Position numbers and translations under genes: made by a program. The notes under the pieces are model-generated. The model worked only from the letters and a program-made list of their open reading frames with translations. It was not told where the DNA came from and searched no databases. Shown here one piece after another: positions 42,650 to 51,393 of a DNA stretch of 64,000 nucleotides (positions are counted from its first letter, which is position 1; each line of letters starts with the position of its first letter). The DNA is from an uncultured Chitinophaga sp. (GTDB taxonomy: Bacteria; Bacteroidota; Bacteroidia; Chitinophagales; Chitinophagaceae). The stretch covers positions 310,001 to 374,000 of the forward strand of contig NZ_CALEJS010000013.1 of assembly GCF_937898475.1 (NCBI RefSeq), given 5' to 3'.

Positions 42650-43729
42650 TCAGTTTAGGTTTTCCAGTACTTTAGCGCCCATGGCATCGGTACCCATAAT
42701 ATAATGGTTATCCGTATGCTTGTTGGCGATATCCATGGTGCGGAAACCCTGGCGCAGCGTAGCTTCTACCGCCTTGATCACGCGCTGTGATTCTGTTTTC
42801 AGTCCGAAGGAAATGTCCAGCATCAGCGCTGCAGATAAAATAGACGCCAGCGGGTTGGCTAAACCTTTACCTGCAATGTCGTGCGCGGAACCATGAATGG
42901 GCTCATAGAAACCGTTGGCATCACCTACGGATGCGGATGCCAGCATGCCCATGGAGCCGGCTATCTGTGAAGCTTCATCCGTAAGGATATCGCCAAACAG
43001 GTTACCGGTCAGCACCACGTCAAAGCGTTTTGGATCTTTGATCAGCTGCATGGCCGCGTTGTCAATGAACATATGTTCTGTTTCCACATCGGGATAATCT
43101 TTGGCTACTTCCTGCACCACTTCGCGCCAGAGGCGGCTGGCTTCGAGTACATTGGCCTTGTCTACAGAGCACACTTTCTTACGGCGGGTGCGTGCTGCTT
43201 CAAAGGCTTTGCGGGCAATGCGCTCTACTTCATAGCGGTGATAGATCATCAGGTCAGAAGCCATGCTGCGGTCTTCACTTCTGTTCTTTTCTCCGAAATA
43301 CACATCACCGGTAAGCTCACGGAAGAACAGGATGTCTGCGCCTCTCAGTATTTCCGGTTTGATGCTGGATGCTTCCAGCAGTTCATCAAACAGTTTGATG
43401 GGACGCAGGTTGGCATACAGGCCCAGCTCCTTGCGGATCTTTAGCAATCCCTGTTCCGGCCTTACTTTCAGGGTAGGATCGTTGTCATACTTTGCATGAC
43501 CGATGGCGCCAAACAGGATGGCGTCGCTTTTCTTTGCCCGCTCCAGTGTTTCATCCGGCAGCGGGTTGCCGGTGGCTTCTATGGCTACATGCCCCATGAT
43601 GCCTTCTTCGAAAGTGAATTCATGTTTGAAATTCTGCGCTACGGACTCCAGTACTTTTTGTCCCCAGGCCGTTACTTCCTGCCCAATTCCGTCCCCCGGA
43701 ATGACCAGTATCTTTTTGCTTACTCCCAT
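42650..43729 (-). CDS. leuB: 3-isopropylmalate dehydrogenase
   Basis: A 359-residue NAD-dependent oxidative decarboxylase. ILVIPGDGIGQEV is at the N-terminus; RELTGDVYFGEKN, CSVDKANVLEASRLWREVV and TGNLFGDILTDEASQIAGSMGMLASASVG are family motifs. The start at 43729 (MGVSKKILVIPGDG) gives the usual N-terminus; the longer frame overlaps leuD. It is fourth in the leu operon. Confidence 0.95.
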   Translation of the reverse strand: MGVSKKILVIPGDGIGQEVTAWGQKVLESVAQNFKHEFTFEEGIMGHVAIEATGNPLPDETLERAKKSDAILFGAIGHAKYDNDPTLKVRPEQGLLKIRKELGLYANLRPIKLFDELLEASSIKPEILRGADILFFRELTGDVYFGEKNRSEDRSMASDLMIYHRYEVERIARKAFEAARTRRKKVCSVDKANVLEASRLWREVVQEVAKDYPDVETEHMFIDNAAMQLIKDPKRFDVVLTGNLFGDILTDEASQIAGSMGMLASASVGDANGFYEPIHGSAHDIAGKGLANPLASILSAALMLDISFGLKTESQRVIKAVEATLRQGFRTMDIANKHTDNHYIMGTDAMGAKVLENLN

Positions 43730-43748
43730 ATATTGGATGATGTGTTTG

Positions 43749-44348
43749 TCAAAAGTTAAATTCCCTGCTGTTCTCGTATTGCTCAATGTTGTTGCGCAGA
43801 CTCAGGAGGTAATCTATATCGTCGTACCCGTTTATCAGGCAGGCTTTTTTATATGGGTTAATATCAAAGCTTTCCTGTTCGCCGCTGGCTACGATCCTTA
43901 TCAGCTGGGCTTCCAGGTCAACTTCCAGTTTTGCTTCCGCATCTGCTTCGATAGCGCTGAAGATCTTATGAAGAAAACCTTCGCTCACCTGCACCGGAAG
44001 GATGAAATTATTCAATGCATTATTCTTGAAGATATCCGCGAAAAAGCTGCTCACTACCACTTTAAATCCATAGTCGCCGATAGACCAGGCGGCATGCTCG
44101 CGGGAAGAGCCGCAGCCAAAGTTTTTGCCGGCTACCAGTATCTCTCCTTTATACAACGGGTTGTTCAGCACAAATTCCGGTTTGGGATCACCGTTGGCGT
44201 CAAAACGCCAGTCACGAAACAGGTTCTCTCCAAAACCCTCCCTGGTAGTAGCTTTCAGGAAGCGCGCCGGGATGATCTGGTCTGTATCAATATTTTCTAT
44301 CGGTAAAGGTACCGCTGTAGAATTAAGATGTTGAAAGACTTTCTTCAT
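43749..44348 (-). CDS. leuD: 3-isopropylmalate dehydratase small subunit
   Basis: A 199-residue swivel-domain subunit of isopropylmalate isomerase. NIDTDQIIPARFL and GKNFGCGSSREHAAWSIGDYGFKVVVSSFFADIFKNNALNN are diagnostic. It works with LeuC, which in this operon is separated from it by a methyltransferase gene. The gap to leuB is 19 nt. Confidence 0.95.
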   Translation of the reverse strand: MKKVFQHLNSTAVPLPIENIDTDQIIPARFLKATTREGFGENLFRDWRFDANGDPKPEFVLNNPLYKGEILVAGKNFGCGSSREHAAWSIGDYGFKVVVSSFFADIFKNNALNNFILPVQVSEGFLHKIFSAIEADAEAKLEVDLEAQLIRIVASGEQESFDINPYKKACLINGYDDIDYLLSLRNNIEQYENSREFNF

Positions 44349-44380
44349 ATACTGTTCTTACACGTAACGTATTTTCTTCT

Positions 44381-45127
44381 TCAATGTTTTACCGCCGCTA
44401 TCCGCAGGCGTACATAATCTGCATACCATTTGCCCTCGCGGTAACAGGAGGGCCTGAGCGCCTCCTGCGTTTGCCGCAGGATAGACAGGCGGTCATCCGC
44501 CGGAATGTTTTCAAAGAAGTAGTCGCCAAACATGTCAAACCATTCGATGATACCATTTTCCGGGTTGGCCAGTTCAGTAAGGCGGTCAAAACAGTACGCC
44601 TGGTGAATACGGAAACCGTACTTTTCCAGTATGGTTGTATACTCTCCCAGGGAGGGGAAATACCAGCGCGGACGGTATTGATAGCCGTGCTGCTGCATAG
44701 ATCTTTCCAGTGCCTGCAGCATGGCCTCTACATTGCCTTTGGCGCCCATTTCCAGCACCAGGCGGCCGCCCGGTTTCAGGTGCTGATACATACGGGCGGC
44801 CACCTGTTCTTTCTCCTGCATCCAGTGCAGGGCTGCGTTGGAGAAAACAGCGTCGAACTGCACGGGTAGAGAAAAAGAGGCCGCGTTGGCCACTACAAAC
44901 TCCAGCTGCGAATAATTTCGCCGCGCGCTTTCGATCATAGTGGCCGAGCTGTCAAGCCCTGTTAACTGTGCACCGGAATCAGCCAGCGTTGCCGTCAGCT
45001 CACCGGTGCCACATCCCAGGTCCAGTATCTTTTCGCCTGCCTGCGGTTGCAGCCATTCAATAAGGCTGCTGCCGTACTGATGTACGAAAGCAAAATTGTT
45101 CTTATAGAGATCCGCGTTCCAGGACAT
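44381..45127 (-). CDS. Class I SAM-dependent methyltransferase, trans-aconitate methyltransferase-like
   Basis: A 248-residue methyltransferase. Motif I DLGCGTGELTATLA (about 36-49), LTGLDSSATMIESARRNY and AALHWMQEKEQVAARMYQHLKPGGRLVLEMG (post-motif) follow the Tam/UbiE-like pattern. It sits between leuC and leuD in the leu operon, 122 nt after leuC and 32 nt before leuD. Trans-aconitate methyltransferases act on tricarboxylic-like acids, and the yeast enzyme also methylates 3-isopropylmalate. A leucine-pathway acid is therefore a plausible, unproven substrate. Confidence 0.82.
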   Translation of the reverse strand: MSWNADLYKNNFAFVHQYGSSLIEWLQPQAGEKILDLGCGTGELTATLADSGAQLTGLDSSATMIESARRNYSQLEFVVANAASFSLPVQFDAVFSNAALHWMQEKEQVAARMYQHLKPGGRLVLEMGAKGNVEAMLQALERSMQQHGYQYRPRWYFPSLGEYTTILEKYGFRIHQAYCFDRLTELANPENGIIEWFDMFGDYFFENIPADDRLSILRQTQEALRPSCYREGKWYADYVRLRIAAVKH

Positions 45128-45249
45128 TTTTAATCTGTTTTAAACGATACCAGTTCGTATGCTATTTTACCCATCTTCTCTCAGGCTTCACCCTGTTCCG
45201 GGCATTTTTGTTAAATAGCATCACCGGTTGCAGGGTCAGCCCCTATCTG

Positions 45250-46647
45250 TTATATCAATTCTCTTACATCCGTTACAACCCCTGTGATGGCAGCTGCTGC
45301 CGCGGTTAAGGGACTCGCCAGGAAAGTGCGTGCATTCGGTCCCTGGCGGCCTTCGAAGTTGCGGTTGGAAGTGGATATGCAATACATACCTGCGGGTATC
45401 TTATCTTCGTTCATACCCAGGCAGGCGGAGCAGCCGGGCTCGCGCAGCTGAAAGCCTGCCGCTTCAAAGATCTTGTCTATCCCCTCTTTCTTTGCCTGCG
45501 CCTCCACCTGTTTGGATCCCGGCACTACCCATACCTCCACGTTATCTGCTTTATGTTTGCCGGCAACAAATCCGGCCACCATCCGCAGATCCTCGATACG
45601 GGAATTGGTGCAGCTGCCGATGAATACATAATCCACCTTTTTACCCAGCAGCGCGCTGCCAGGTTCCAGCGCCATATAATCCAGTGATTTCTTAAAGGAA
45701 GGCCTTTCCTTGTCCTCGATCTGCTCCAGGGAAGGGATGTGGTGCGTAACGCCCATACCCATACCGGGATTGGTACCGTAGGTGATCATCGGCTCAATAT
45801 CAGCCGCGTCAAAGGTCAGCACACGGTCAAACTCCGCATCTGCGTCAGAATGTAATGTCTGCCAGTAGGCAACGGCCTTATCCCAGTCCGCCCCCTGGGG
45901 CGCAAACTGGCGGCCCTTGATATAGTCAAAAGTGGTTTGATCGGGAGCTATCAGTCCGCCGCGGGCGCCCATCTCAATGCTCATATTACAGATGGTCATC
46001 CGGGCTTCCATGCTCAGGTTGCGGATGGCCTCGCCGCAGAACTCTACGAAATAGCCGGTAGCGCCGGAGGCGGAGATCTTTGATATGATATAGAGGATAA
46101 TGTCTTTAGACACCACGCCCCTTTTCAGCTGGCCATTGATCTCAATCTTCATGCGCTTGGGACGGTATTGCAGGATACACTGGGTAGCCAGCACCTGTTC
46201 CACCTCCGAGGTACCGATGCCAAAGGCCATGGCGCCAAAAGCCCCGTGGGTGGAGGTGTGACTGTCGCCACAAACAATAGTCATCCCCGGCAGGGTAATT
46301 CCCAGCTCAGGGCCTATTACGTGTACAATGCCCTGGAAGGGGTGACCCAATCCGTATAGTTCTACGCCAAATTCGTTGGTATTCTTGGTAAGCATCTCCA
46401 CCTGGTGGCGGCTGAGCGCTTCCTTAATGGGTAAGTGCTGGTTGATGGTGGGCACGTTATGATCTGCCGTGGCCCTGGTTTTTTGGGGGCGGAACACCGG
46501 GATCCCTCTTTTGCGCAGCCCGTCGAATGCCTGGGGACTGGTTACTTCATGTATAAAATGAGTGTTGATATACAAGGCATCCGGAAAACCGGGCTTGCTG
46601 ACGACCACATGCTGATCCCAAATTTTATCAACTAATGTCTTTCCCAT
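45250..46647 (-). CDS. leuC: 3-isopropylmalate dehydratase large subunit
   Basis: A 465-residue aconitase-family subunit. GMTIVCGDSHTSTHGAFGAMAFGIGTSEVEQVLATQ, FIGSCTNSRIEDL and EPGCSACLGMN hold the [4Fe-4S] cysteines and substrate residues. NRNFEGRQGPNARTFLASP is the usual C-terminal motif. It is the first gene of the leu operon, with a -7 box about 117 nt upstream. Confidence 0.95.
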   Translation of the reverse strand: MGKTLVDKIWDQHVVVSKPGFPDALYINTHFIHEVTSPQAFDGLRKRGIPVFRPQKTRATADHNVPTINQHLPIKEALSRHQVEMLTKNTNEFGVELYGLGHPFQGIVHVIGPELGITLPGMTIVCGDSHTSTHGAFGAMAFGIGTSEVEQVLATQCILQYRPKRMKIEINGQLKRGVVSKDIILYIISKISASGATGYFVEFCGEAIRNLSMEARMTICNMSIEMGARGGLIAPDQTTFDYIKGRQFAPQGADWDKAVAYWQTLHSDADAEFDRVLTFDAADIEPMITYGTNPGMGMGVTHHIPSLEQIEDKERPSFKKSLDYMALEPGSALLGKKVDYVFIGSCTNSRIEDLRMVAGFVAGKHKADNVEVWVVPGSKQVEAQAKKEGIDKIFEAAGFQLREPGCSACLGMNEDKIPAGMYCISTSNRNFEGRQGPNARTFLASPLTAAAAAITGVVTDVRELI

Positions 46648-46763
46648 CCCTTAGATATTTTTCAACCTATTCACATTCAACAAGTTCCAAAATTTAAGCC
46701 CCGGAATTGTGCTGTGAATTGATCTTTGTTGTTTATTTTTACGCTTCCTGTTGATTACACCTT

Positions 46764-46771
46764 CAAATCTA
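46764..46771 (-). promoter_or_regulatory. Putative leu operon promoter -7 box
   Basis: TAGATTTG on the minus strand is an exact TAnnTTTG match and predicts a leader of about 110 nt before leuC. I found no Leu-rich leader peptide or clear attenuator in that leader. Confidence 0.45.
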
Positions 46772-46798
46772 ATGGTCAATAGTTAATAGCCATATCGT

Positions 46799-46829
46799 TA
46801 AATTTGCCTTAATTACGATCTTTAAGATC
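46799..46829 (+). promoter_or_regulatory. Putative promoter with palindrome, divergent from leu
   Basis: TAAATTTG (46799-46806) is an exact -7 box for the gene at 46884. GATCTT-T-AAGATC (46817-46829), a 13-bp odd palindrome, lies at the predicted start of transcription. Confidence 0.45.
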
Positions 46830-46883
46830 AATGGAATACTATTAATTGACTAAAAATCAATTATTTACAAGACTTTAATAACG

Positions 46884-48437
46884 ATGCCCAACAGTCAGCA
46901 TGACGCTTTATTCATATTAATAAAAACGCTAACGAAAGCAGAAAAAAGGAATTTTCAACTGGCTTTCAATAAGAATAATACCAAAGAGGATGTGCTGTTC
47001 ATACAGCTTTTCAACACCCTCGACAAAATGAAGGACTACGATGAGGACCTGATTTTGAAAAAGATACCGGCCATCAAAAAGCAGCAGCTCAGTAACGTAA
47101 AAGCCCACCTGTACAAACAATTGCTTACCAGTCTGCGGTTGCTGTACAAGCAGAAAGACCCCCTGATAGACCTGCGGGAGCAGCTGGATTATGCCAGGGT
47201 GCTCTACAATAAGGGCCTGTATACCCAGAGCCTGAAACTGCTTTCCCGGGCCAAGGCCATGTCTGTAGAACAGGAGGAAGTGATGCTGACCTACGAGATC
47301 GTGGAATTTGAGAAGCTGATAGAATCACGCCACATTACCCGCAGCCTGGAAAACCGGGCGGAAGAGCTGAGCGATGAATCGCGCCACCTGGAACAGCAGC
47401 TCACCAGCATCAGCCGCCTCAGTACCCTCTCTTTACAGCTGTACGGACTGTATCTTAAACTGGGTCATGCCCGCAACGAAAAAGATGCGGCGATGGTGAA
47501 GCAGTTTTTTGATGATAATGCCCCCCACCTCTCCCGGAACGGGATGAGCTTCTACGAAAAGATCTACCTGTACCAGGCGTATTGCTGGTACTACTACATA
47601 CTGCAGGACTTCATCATGTACTACCGCTATACCCAGAAATGGGTGAACCTGTTCAAGGAGTACCCCTCCCTGCTGAAAGCGGATGTAGACATGTACATTA
47701 AGGCCATGCATAACCTGCTGACCGCCCACTTTTATACGATGAACGATGATAAGTTCGGACAGGTATTACAGGAGCTGGAAGCATTCATTGACTGCCAGCA
47801 GGAAAATTTCAATGAGAATACCCGTACCAACGCATTCGTATACCTGTATACGGCCAAGATCAACCGGCACTTCCTGGAAGGCACATTCAGTGAAGGACTT
47901 GCGCTGGTGCCCGAACTGGAAGAACGTATTGCCGAACATCAGCTGAAGGTAGACCAGCACCGGGTGCTGGTGTTCTACTATAAGATTGCCTGCCTGTACT
48001 TTGGCAGCGGCGATAACAACCGGGCCATTGTCTACCTCAACAAGATCATCCACCTGCGGATAGGCAACCTCCGGGCAGATATCCAGTGCTTTGCCCGCAT
48101 ACTGCACCTCATAGCGCATTATGAGCTGGAAAATTACAGCCTGGTAGAATACCTCATCAAATCTGTTTATCACTTTATTGCCAAGAATAAGGACCTTGGA
48201 CAGATGATGGAAGAGATCCTGAAATTCCTGCGCAAGAACATCTACGCACATCCCAAAGCCCTGCGCAATGCCTTTGCCGAACTGAAAGAAAAACTGGTGC
48301 TCATCTCCCGCAACCCTTACGAGCGCCGTTCCTTCCTCTACCTGGACATTATCAGCTGGCTGGAAAGCAAAATTGAAGGCGTACCAGTGCAGGAGGTGAT
48401 TAAACGGAAGTTCCTCAAAAAAGAACCAAGGATATAA
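46884..48437 (+). CDS. Helical-repeat (TPR-like) protein of unknown function
   Basis: A 517-residue cytosolic protein, almost entirely alpha-helical with Leu/Tyr/Ala-rich helix pairs (for example ARVLYNKGLYTQSLKLLSRAKAM, LYLKLGHARNEKDAAMVKQFF, ACLYFGSGDNNRAIVYLNKIIHL) that look like degenerate tetratricopeptide repeats. There is no signal peptide, enzyme motif or HTH. Proteins of this size and pattern are common orphans in Chitinophagaceae. The last codon and stop run into a TTTGGAA array. A scaffolding role is a guess. Confidence 0.75.
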   Translation: MPNSQHDALFILIKTLTKAEKRNFQLAFNKNNTKEDVLFIQLFNTLDKMKDYDEDLILKKIPAIKKQQLSNVKAHLYKQLLTSLRLLYKQKDPLIDLREQLDYARVLYNKGLYTQSLKLLSRAKAMSVEQEEVMLTYEIVEFEKLIESRHITRSLENRAEELSDESRHLEQQLTSISRLSTLSLQLYGLYLKLGHARNEKDAAMVKQFFDDNAPHLSRNGMSFYEKIYLYQAYCWYYYILQDFIMYYRYTQKWVNLFKEYPSLLKADVDMYIKAMHNLLTAHFYTMNDDKFGQVLQELEAFIDCQQENFNENTRTNAFVYLYTAKINRHFLEGTFSEGLALVPELEERIAEHQLKVDQHRVLVFYYKIACLYFGSGDNNRAIVYLNKIIHLRIGNLRADIQCFARILHLIAHYELENYSLVEYLIKSVYHFIAKNKDLGQMMEEILKFLRKNIYAHPKALRNAFAELKEKLVLISRNPYERRSFLYLDIISWLESKIEGVPVQEVIKRKFLKKEPRI

Positions 48438-48560
48438 ATTCCAAATTCCAAAATCCAAATTCCAAAGTGAGGATACCGCAGGATTTAAAATACTGACATG
48501 TAAATGCTGGACATCCCGTCCGCTCATTTTGGTATTTGGATTTTGGTATTTGGAATTTTA
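48436..48560. repeat. TTTGGAA-family inverted word array
   Basis: The left arm (48436-48467) has words AAATTCC, AAATTCC, AAAATCC, AAATTCC, AAAG. The right arm (48527-48560) has TTTTGGTA, TTTGGAT, TTTTGGTA, TTTGGAA, TTTTA. The loop is about 60 nt. It begins at the stop of the upstream gene and ends 32 nt before the FMN reductase ATG. Confidence 0.85.
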
Positions 48561-48592
48561 GCAATTGGCCTCTCAATTGCTTAGGGTCTCAT

Positions 48593-49153
48593 ATGTCTCA
48601 AAAACAGTTTCGCTTTGTTGCGTTCTCAGGTAGTTTACGCAAGGGCTCCTACAATACCATGGCCCTGAAGGCAACACAAAAGCTTGCTCCTGACCATATC
48701 ACCATTGAACAGGAAGATATCAGTGATATACCGCTGTATAATGCGGATATACACAGTGAGAAATTTCCCGATAGTGTAGAACAATTGGTACAAAAGATCA
48801 AGGATGCAGATGGCGTGATTATCGTTTCTCCGGAGTATAACTACTCTATTCCCGGAGTACTCAAAAATGCGATTGATATATTATCGCGCCATCCTGAAAA
48901 ACCATTCGACAATAAAGCGGTGGCTATTATGGGCGCCAGTATCAGCGCACAGGGCACATCACGTATGCAGTATCATTTAAGACAGGTAATGGTATACCTG
49001 AATGCCTATGCGGTAAACAGGCCGGAAGTGATGATCGCTACTGCGCAGCACAAGTTTGATAAGGAAGGCAATCTTACCGATGAAACCGCCATAAAGCTCA
49101 TCCCGCAGTTATTAACGGCATTGTGTGAACTGAGCGAGAAACTGAAAGTGTAA
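48593..49153 (+). CDS. NADPH-dependent FMN reductase-like protein
   Basis: A 186-residue flavodoxin-like oxidoreductase. FVAFSGSLRKGSYNTMALKA (about 7-26) is the FMN phosphate loop, and IIVSPEYNYSIPGVLKNAIDILSR is the NADPH_dep_FMN_red signature P-E-Y-N-x-S-I-P. It probably reduces FMN, quinones or azo/chromate compounds in the cytosol. The start at 48593 is taken because the frame upstream reads repeat sequence. It ends 1 nt before the convergent transporter gene. Confidence 0.9.
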   Translation: MSQKQFRFVAFSGSLRKGSYNTMALKATQKLAPDHITIEQEDISDIPLYNADIHSEKFPDSVEQLVQKIKDADGVIIVSPEYNYSIPGVLKNAIDILSRHPEKPFDNKAVAIMGASISAQGTSRMQYHLRQVMVYLNAYAVNRPEVMIATAQHKFDKEGNLTDETAIKLIPQLLTALCELSEKLKV

Positions 49154-49154
49154 A

Positions 49155-50330
49155 TCACTGCACCTGTTCATACTGTGGTTCATAACGATAATAGCGAAGC
49201 GCAAAAAGCGTGAAGGCAACACCCTGCAGCAACAGGATGGCCCACGTATACAGATGCCCCAGTATCATGAACAGCAGCACACAGAAGATGATGAATACCC
49301 AACGCAGGTATTTGTCCTGGTCCAGTCGCGGAAAATACAGCAGGCAGCGGAACATCAGCAACACCGATATAGCGAATAGTATGATCAGCAGCCAATGCCA
49401 GCTGCTATGCGGGAAGGTGTGTATCATCAGCAATCCCAGTTCGGGCAGTAATAATACGCCATACGTGATGCCCAGGGCGCCGTATCTTTTCCAGAGCGGA
49501 AGAGGCAGCGCACGTGTAAACACCAGGAACTGATCTTCAAAATGACGGTGATCAAATACAACAATGGTGTGCAGCAATGCAGCGATCAGCATGCCGGTGA
49601 GCACTGCTCTTACATCATATGCATTTTCTTTCATCAGTGAAAAAGTAGCCAGCAACACTACACAGGAAAATATCTTTAATACGAGTAAAGAACGCGTACG
49701 CCTGGTGGCCAGTTCATACACATAGAACAAAGGCAAAGGCTTATGAAAGTGGCGGTGCAGCCATTGCTGCCACCTGTGATAAAAAAACTCCGCACCGGGA
49801 TGTTGCAGCAGGTAGTAATAGATCCATACCGGGCCGTAGCACATCAGTACATTGAACATTGCAAGGATAATAGCGGCAGCGTAGTATTGTTTTGTAACCG
49901 CTACAACAACCGCCAGGCTGCCATACAGCAATACCGGTGCATATATCCCTGCATGCACGCTGAGCCATATACGCCGCTGCCGCGCACCATCTATACTGCC
50001 CAGGCTTTGGTACAGGAAAGCAAATTCCTCATTATTCAAAGTAGCCAGTATATACCACACACATTTAAAATTGTATAATAACCACAGGCTGAGTCCCAGC
50101 AGCAATCCACCGGTGTTACTTACAATGCCCAGCAACAGTCCGTAGTGATAAGTGATCAGCTGTCCGCCCTGCACAACACCAAACAGTAAGTAGAACAGCA
50201 GGAAAAAGAACCCGGTGTTCTGCGCGTAAAAGCGGGTAATAAATATGCGGCCTAACACCTGCATCATATACGTATATTCTTTTTTAAATGTGAATTCATT
50301 GTGGATAAACAGTTGATATTTTCTTATCAT
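49155..50330 (-). CDS. Membrane protein, putative ABC exporter permease
   Basis: A 391-residue polytopic membrane protein with about nine hydrophobic segments (for example FFFLLFYLLFGVVQ, LLLGIVSNTGGLLLGLSLWLL, VVLLATFSLM, WLLIILFAISVLLMF, WVFIIFCVLLFMILGHLY). There are no conserved catalytic motifs. Its start overlaps the end of the ATPase gene by 35 nt, the usual sign of an ABC pair, so it is the likely permease. Starts at 50267 or 50264 are also possible. The cargo is unknown. Confidence 0.75.
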   Translation of the reverse strand: MIRKYQLFIHNEFTFKKEYTYMMQVLGRIFITRFYAQNTGFFFLLFYLLFGVVQGGQLITYHYGLLLGIVSNTGGLLLGLSLWLLYNFKCVWYILATLNNEEFAFLYQSLGSIDGARQRRIWLSVHAGIYAPVLLYGSLAVVVAVTKQYYAAAIILAMFNVLMCYGPVWIYYYLLQHPGAEFFYHRWQQWLHRHFHKPLPLFYVYELATRRTRSLLVLKIFSCVVLLATFSLMKENAYDVRAVLTGMLIAALLHTIVVFDHRHFEDQFLVFTRALPLPLWKRYGALGITYGVLLLPELGLLMIHTFPHSSWHWLLIILFAISVLLMFRCLLYFPRLDQDKYLRWVFIIFCVLLFMILGHLYTWAILLLQGVAFTLFALRYYRYEPQYEQVQ

Positions 50331-50937
50331 CTATTACCAGTGTAGCAGTGACGGGCAGCGCATTATCTGCGATCATCTGGTGGGAAGTGATAAAAAAACT
50401 AGCGCCGTACTGTGCATGAAAACGGCGGATCCATTCGTACAGCACGGGTATGGCGCCATGGTCCAGTGTGATCAGCGGCTCATCCAGCAATATCAGCGAG
50501 GGTGCTCCTGTAAAGGCCAGCAGCAGTGATAATTTTTTTAGCATGCCGCTGGAATAGCTGCTCACAGGATTATCCAGGAAAGCGTTGATGCCCATTGCAG
50601 GCGCCATCTGCATTACATCTTCATGCGCTTTGTCTTTCGCCGATACATGCAGGCGCAGCAGGTCCTTTCCCGTGAGAAAGCCCGGGTACAAAGGTTCTGC
50701 GGCGGCATAGCTGACCAGCTGCCGGAAACGTATGGGATTTTTTTTACTACTAATAGTATCATTTACGATCACATCACCTTCAAATGGTATCAGTCCGGCG
50801 ATGGTCTTCAGACAGGTAGTTTTCCCCACCCCGTTACCGCCCTGCACCCGGTAAATGCCGGCTGATAAGTTGAGCGCTGGAATATTGAGGATCAGCGTTT
50901 CATAATATTTTTTTTGTATCTGAACGAGCTTGAGCAT
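50296..50937 (-). CDS. ABC transporter ATP-binding protein
   Basis: A 213-residue ABC ATPase. Walker A is GGNGVGKTT (33-41), the signature is SSYSSGMLKKLSLLLAF, and Walker B LILLDEPLITLD is followed by FFITSHQM with the switch His. It is small, as in exporter-type (ABC-2 like) systems. It is the first gene of a two-gene unit with the membrane protein. A perfect DnaA-box sequence TGTGGATAA (50300-50308) occurs in its overlap with the permease gene, possibly by chance. Confidence 0.9.
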   Translation of the reverse strand: MLKLVQIQKKYYETLILNIPALNLSAGIYRVQGGNGVGKTTCLKTIAGLIPFEGDVIVNDTISSKKNPIRFRQLVSYAAAEPLYPGFLTGKDLLRLHVSAKDKAHEDVMQMAPAMGINAFLDNPVSSYSSGMLKKLSLLLAFTGAPSLILLDEPLITLDHGAIPVLYEWIRRFHAQYGASFFITSHQMIADNALPVTATLVIDDKKISTVYPQ

Positions 50938-51106
50938 ATGTAAATATGAGAAAATAAATTCTAATGTGTATCAATACTGGCGGGCTTTTCACAAGGTTTT
51001 GCACAGGGTTGTTCCCACCATCCCTGCATTTCGAAATTGTTCACGTTCTTTTTCCACACGTGTTAAAAACTTTAACGGATATCCGATTCATTCGTACTTA
51101 CATTTG
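50938..51106 (+). promoter_or_regulatory. nrd promoter region
   Basis: TACATTTG (51099-51106) is a perfect -7 box with TTTAACG (51071-51077) at the -33 distance, and predicts a start near 51113, exactly at the riboswitch. Further upstream are TTTTGCACA (50997-51005), TTTTCCACA (51050-51058) and the palindrome ACACGTGT. The first two each differ from the DnaA box TTATnCACA by one base. No gene is supported in this region. Confidence 0.6.
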
Positions 51107-51114
51107 CGTCAGTT

Positions 51115-51280
51115 CTTGACTTCGTTGCATTGGTTTCTCCCGGCACTCCCCGGGAAGAATTAATAGGGAATCGTGTTAGAATCACGAGCAGACGCGCTAC
51201 TGTGATTCCTGATCCCGTGCGCAGAAACGGTAAAGATATCAGGGAAGCCAGATACCTGCCAGCGCAACGTTTTGTCAAAG
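51115..51280 (+). promoter_or_regulatory. Cobalamin (B12) riboswitch
   Basis: The conserved core TTAATAGGGAATCGTG (51160-51175), AGAATCACGAGCAGACGCGC and CTGTGA, and the 3' consensus GAAGCCAGATACCTGCC (51244-51260), correspond block by block to the E. coli btuB element. P1 pairs CTTGAC..CGTTGC (51115-51128) with GCAACG..GTCAAAG (51264-51280). CCCGG/CCGGG (51139-51154), TCGTG/CACGA (51171-51187) and TTCCTGAT/ATCAGGGAA (51206-51246) form inner stems. About 113 nt separate it from nrdB. I see no clear terminator, so translation control or a weak attenuator is possible. Confidence 0.9.
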
Positions 51281-51393
51281 CCTTCGCGTATAAGGTATTG
51301 GCGATTGTGAAGCCTTCCTCACCTGATGGATAGGCGTCTTCGTCACCCCCCTTAACGGCACAAGAGTATAGCATAACTAAAAATATTTGGCGT

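Noticed and set aside
51053..51064. NrdR box upstream of nrdB
   Set aside because: Only ACACGTGT is present; the tandem 16-bp NrdR consensus is not.
51130..51333. Plus-strand open frame of 67 codons upstream of nrdB
   Set aside because: It lies on the cobalamin riboswitch, has no ribosome binding site and encodes the aptamer sequence.
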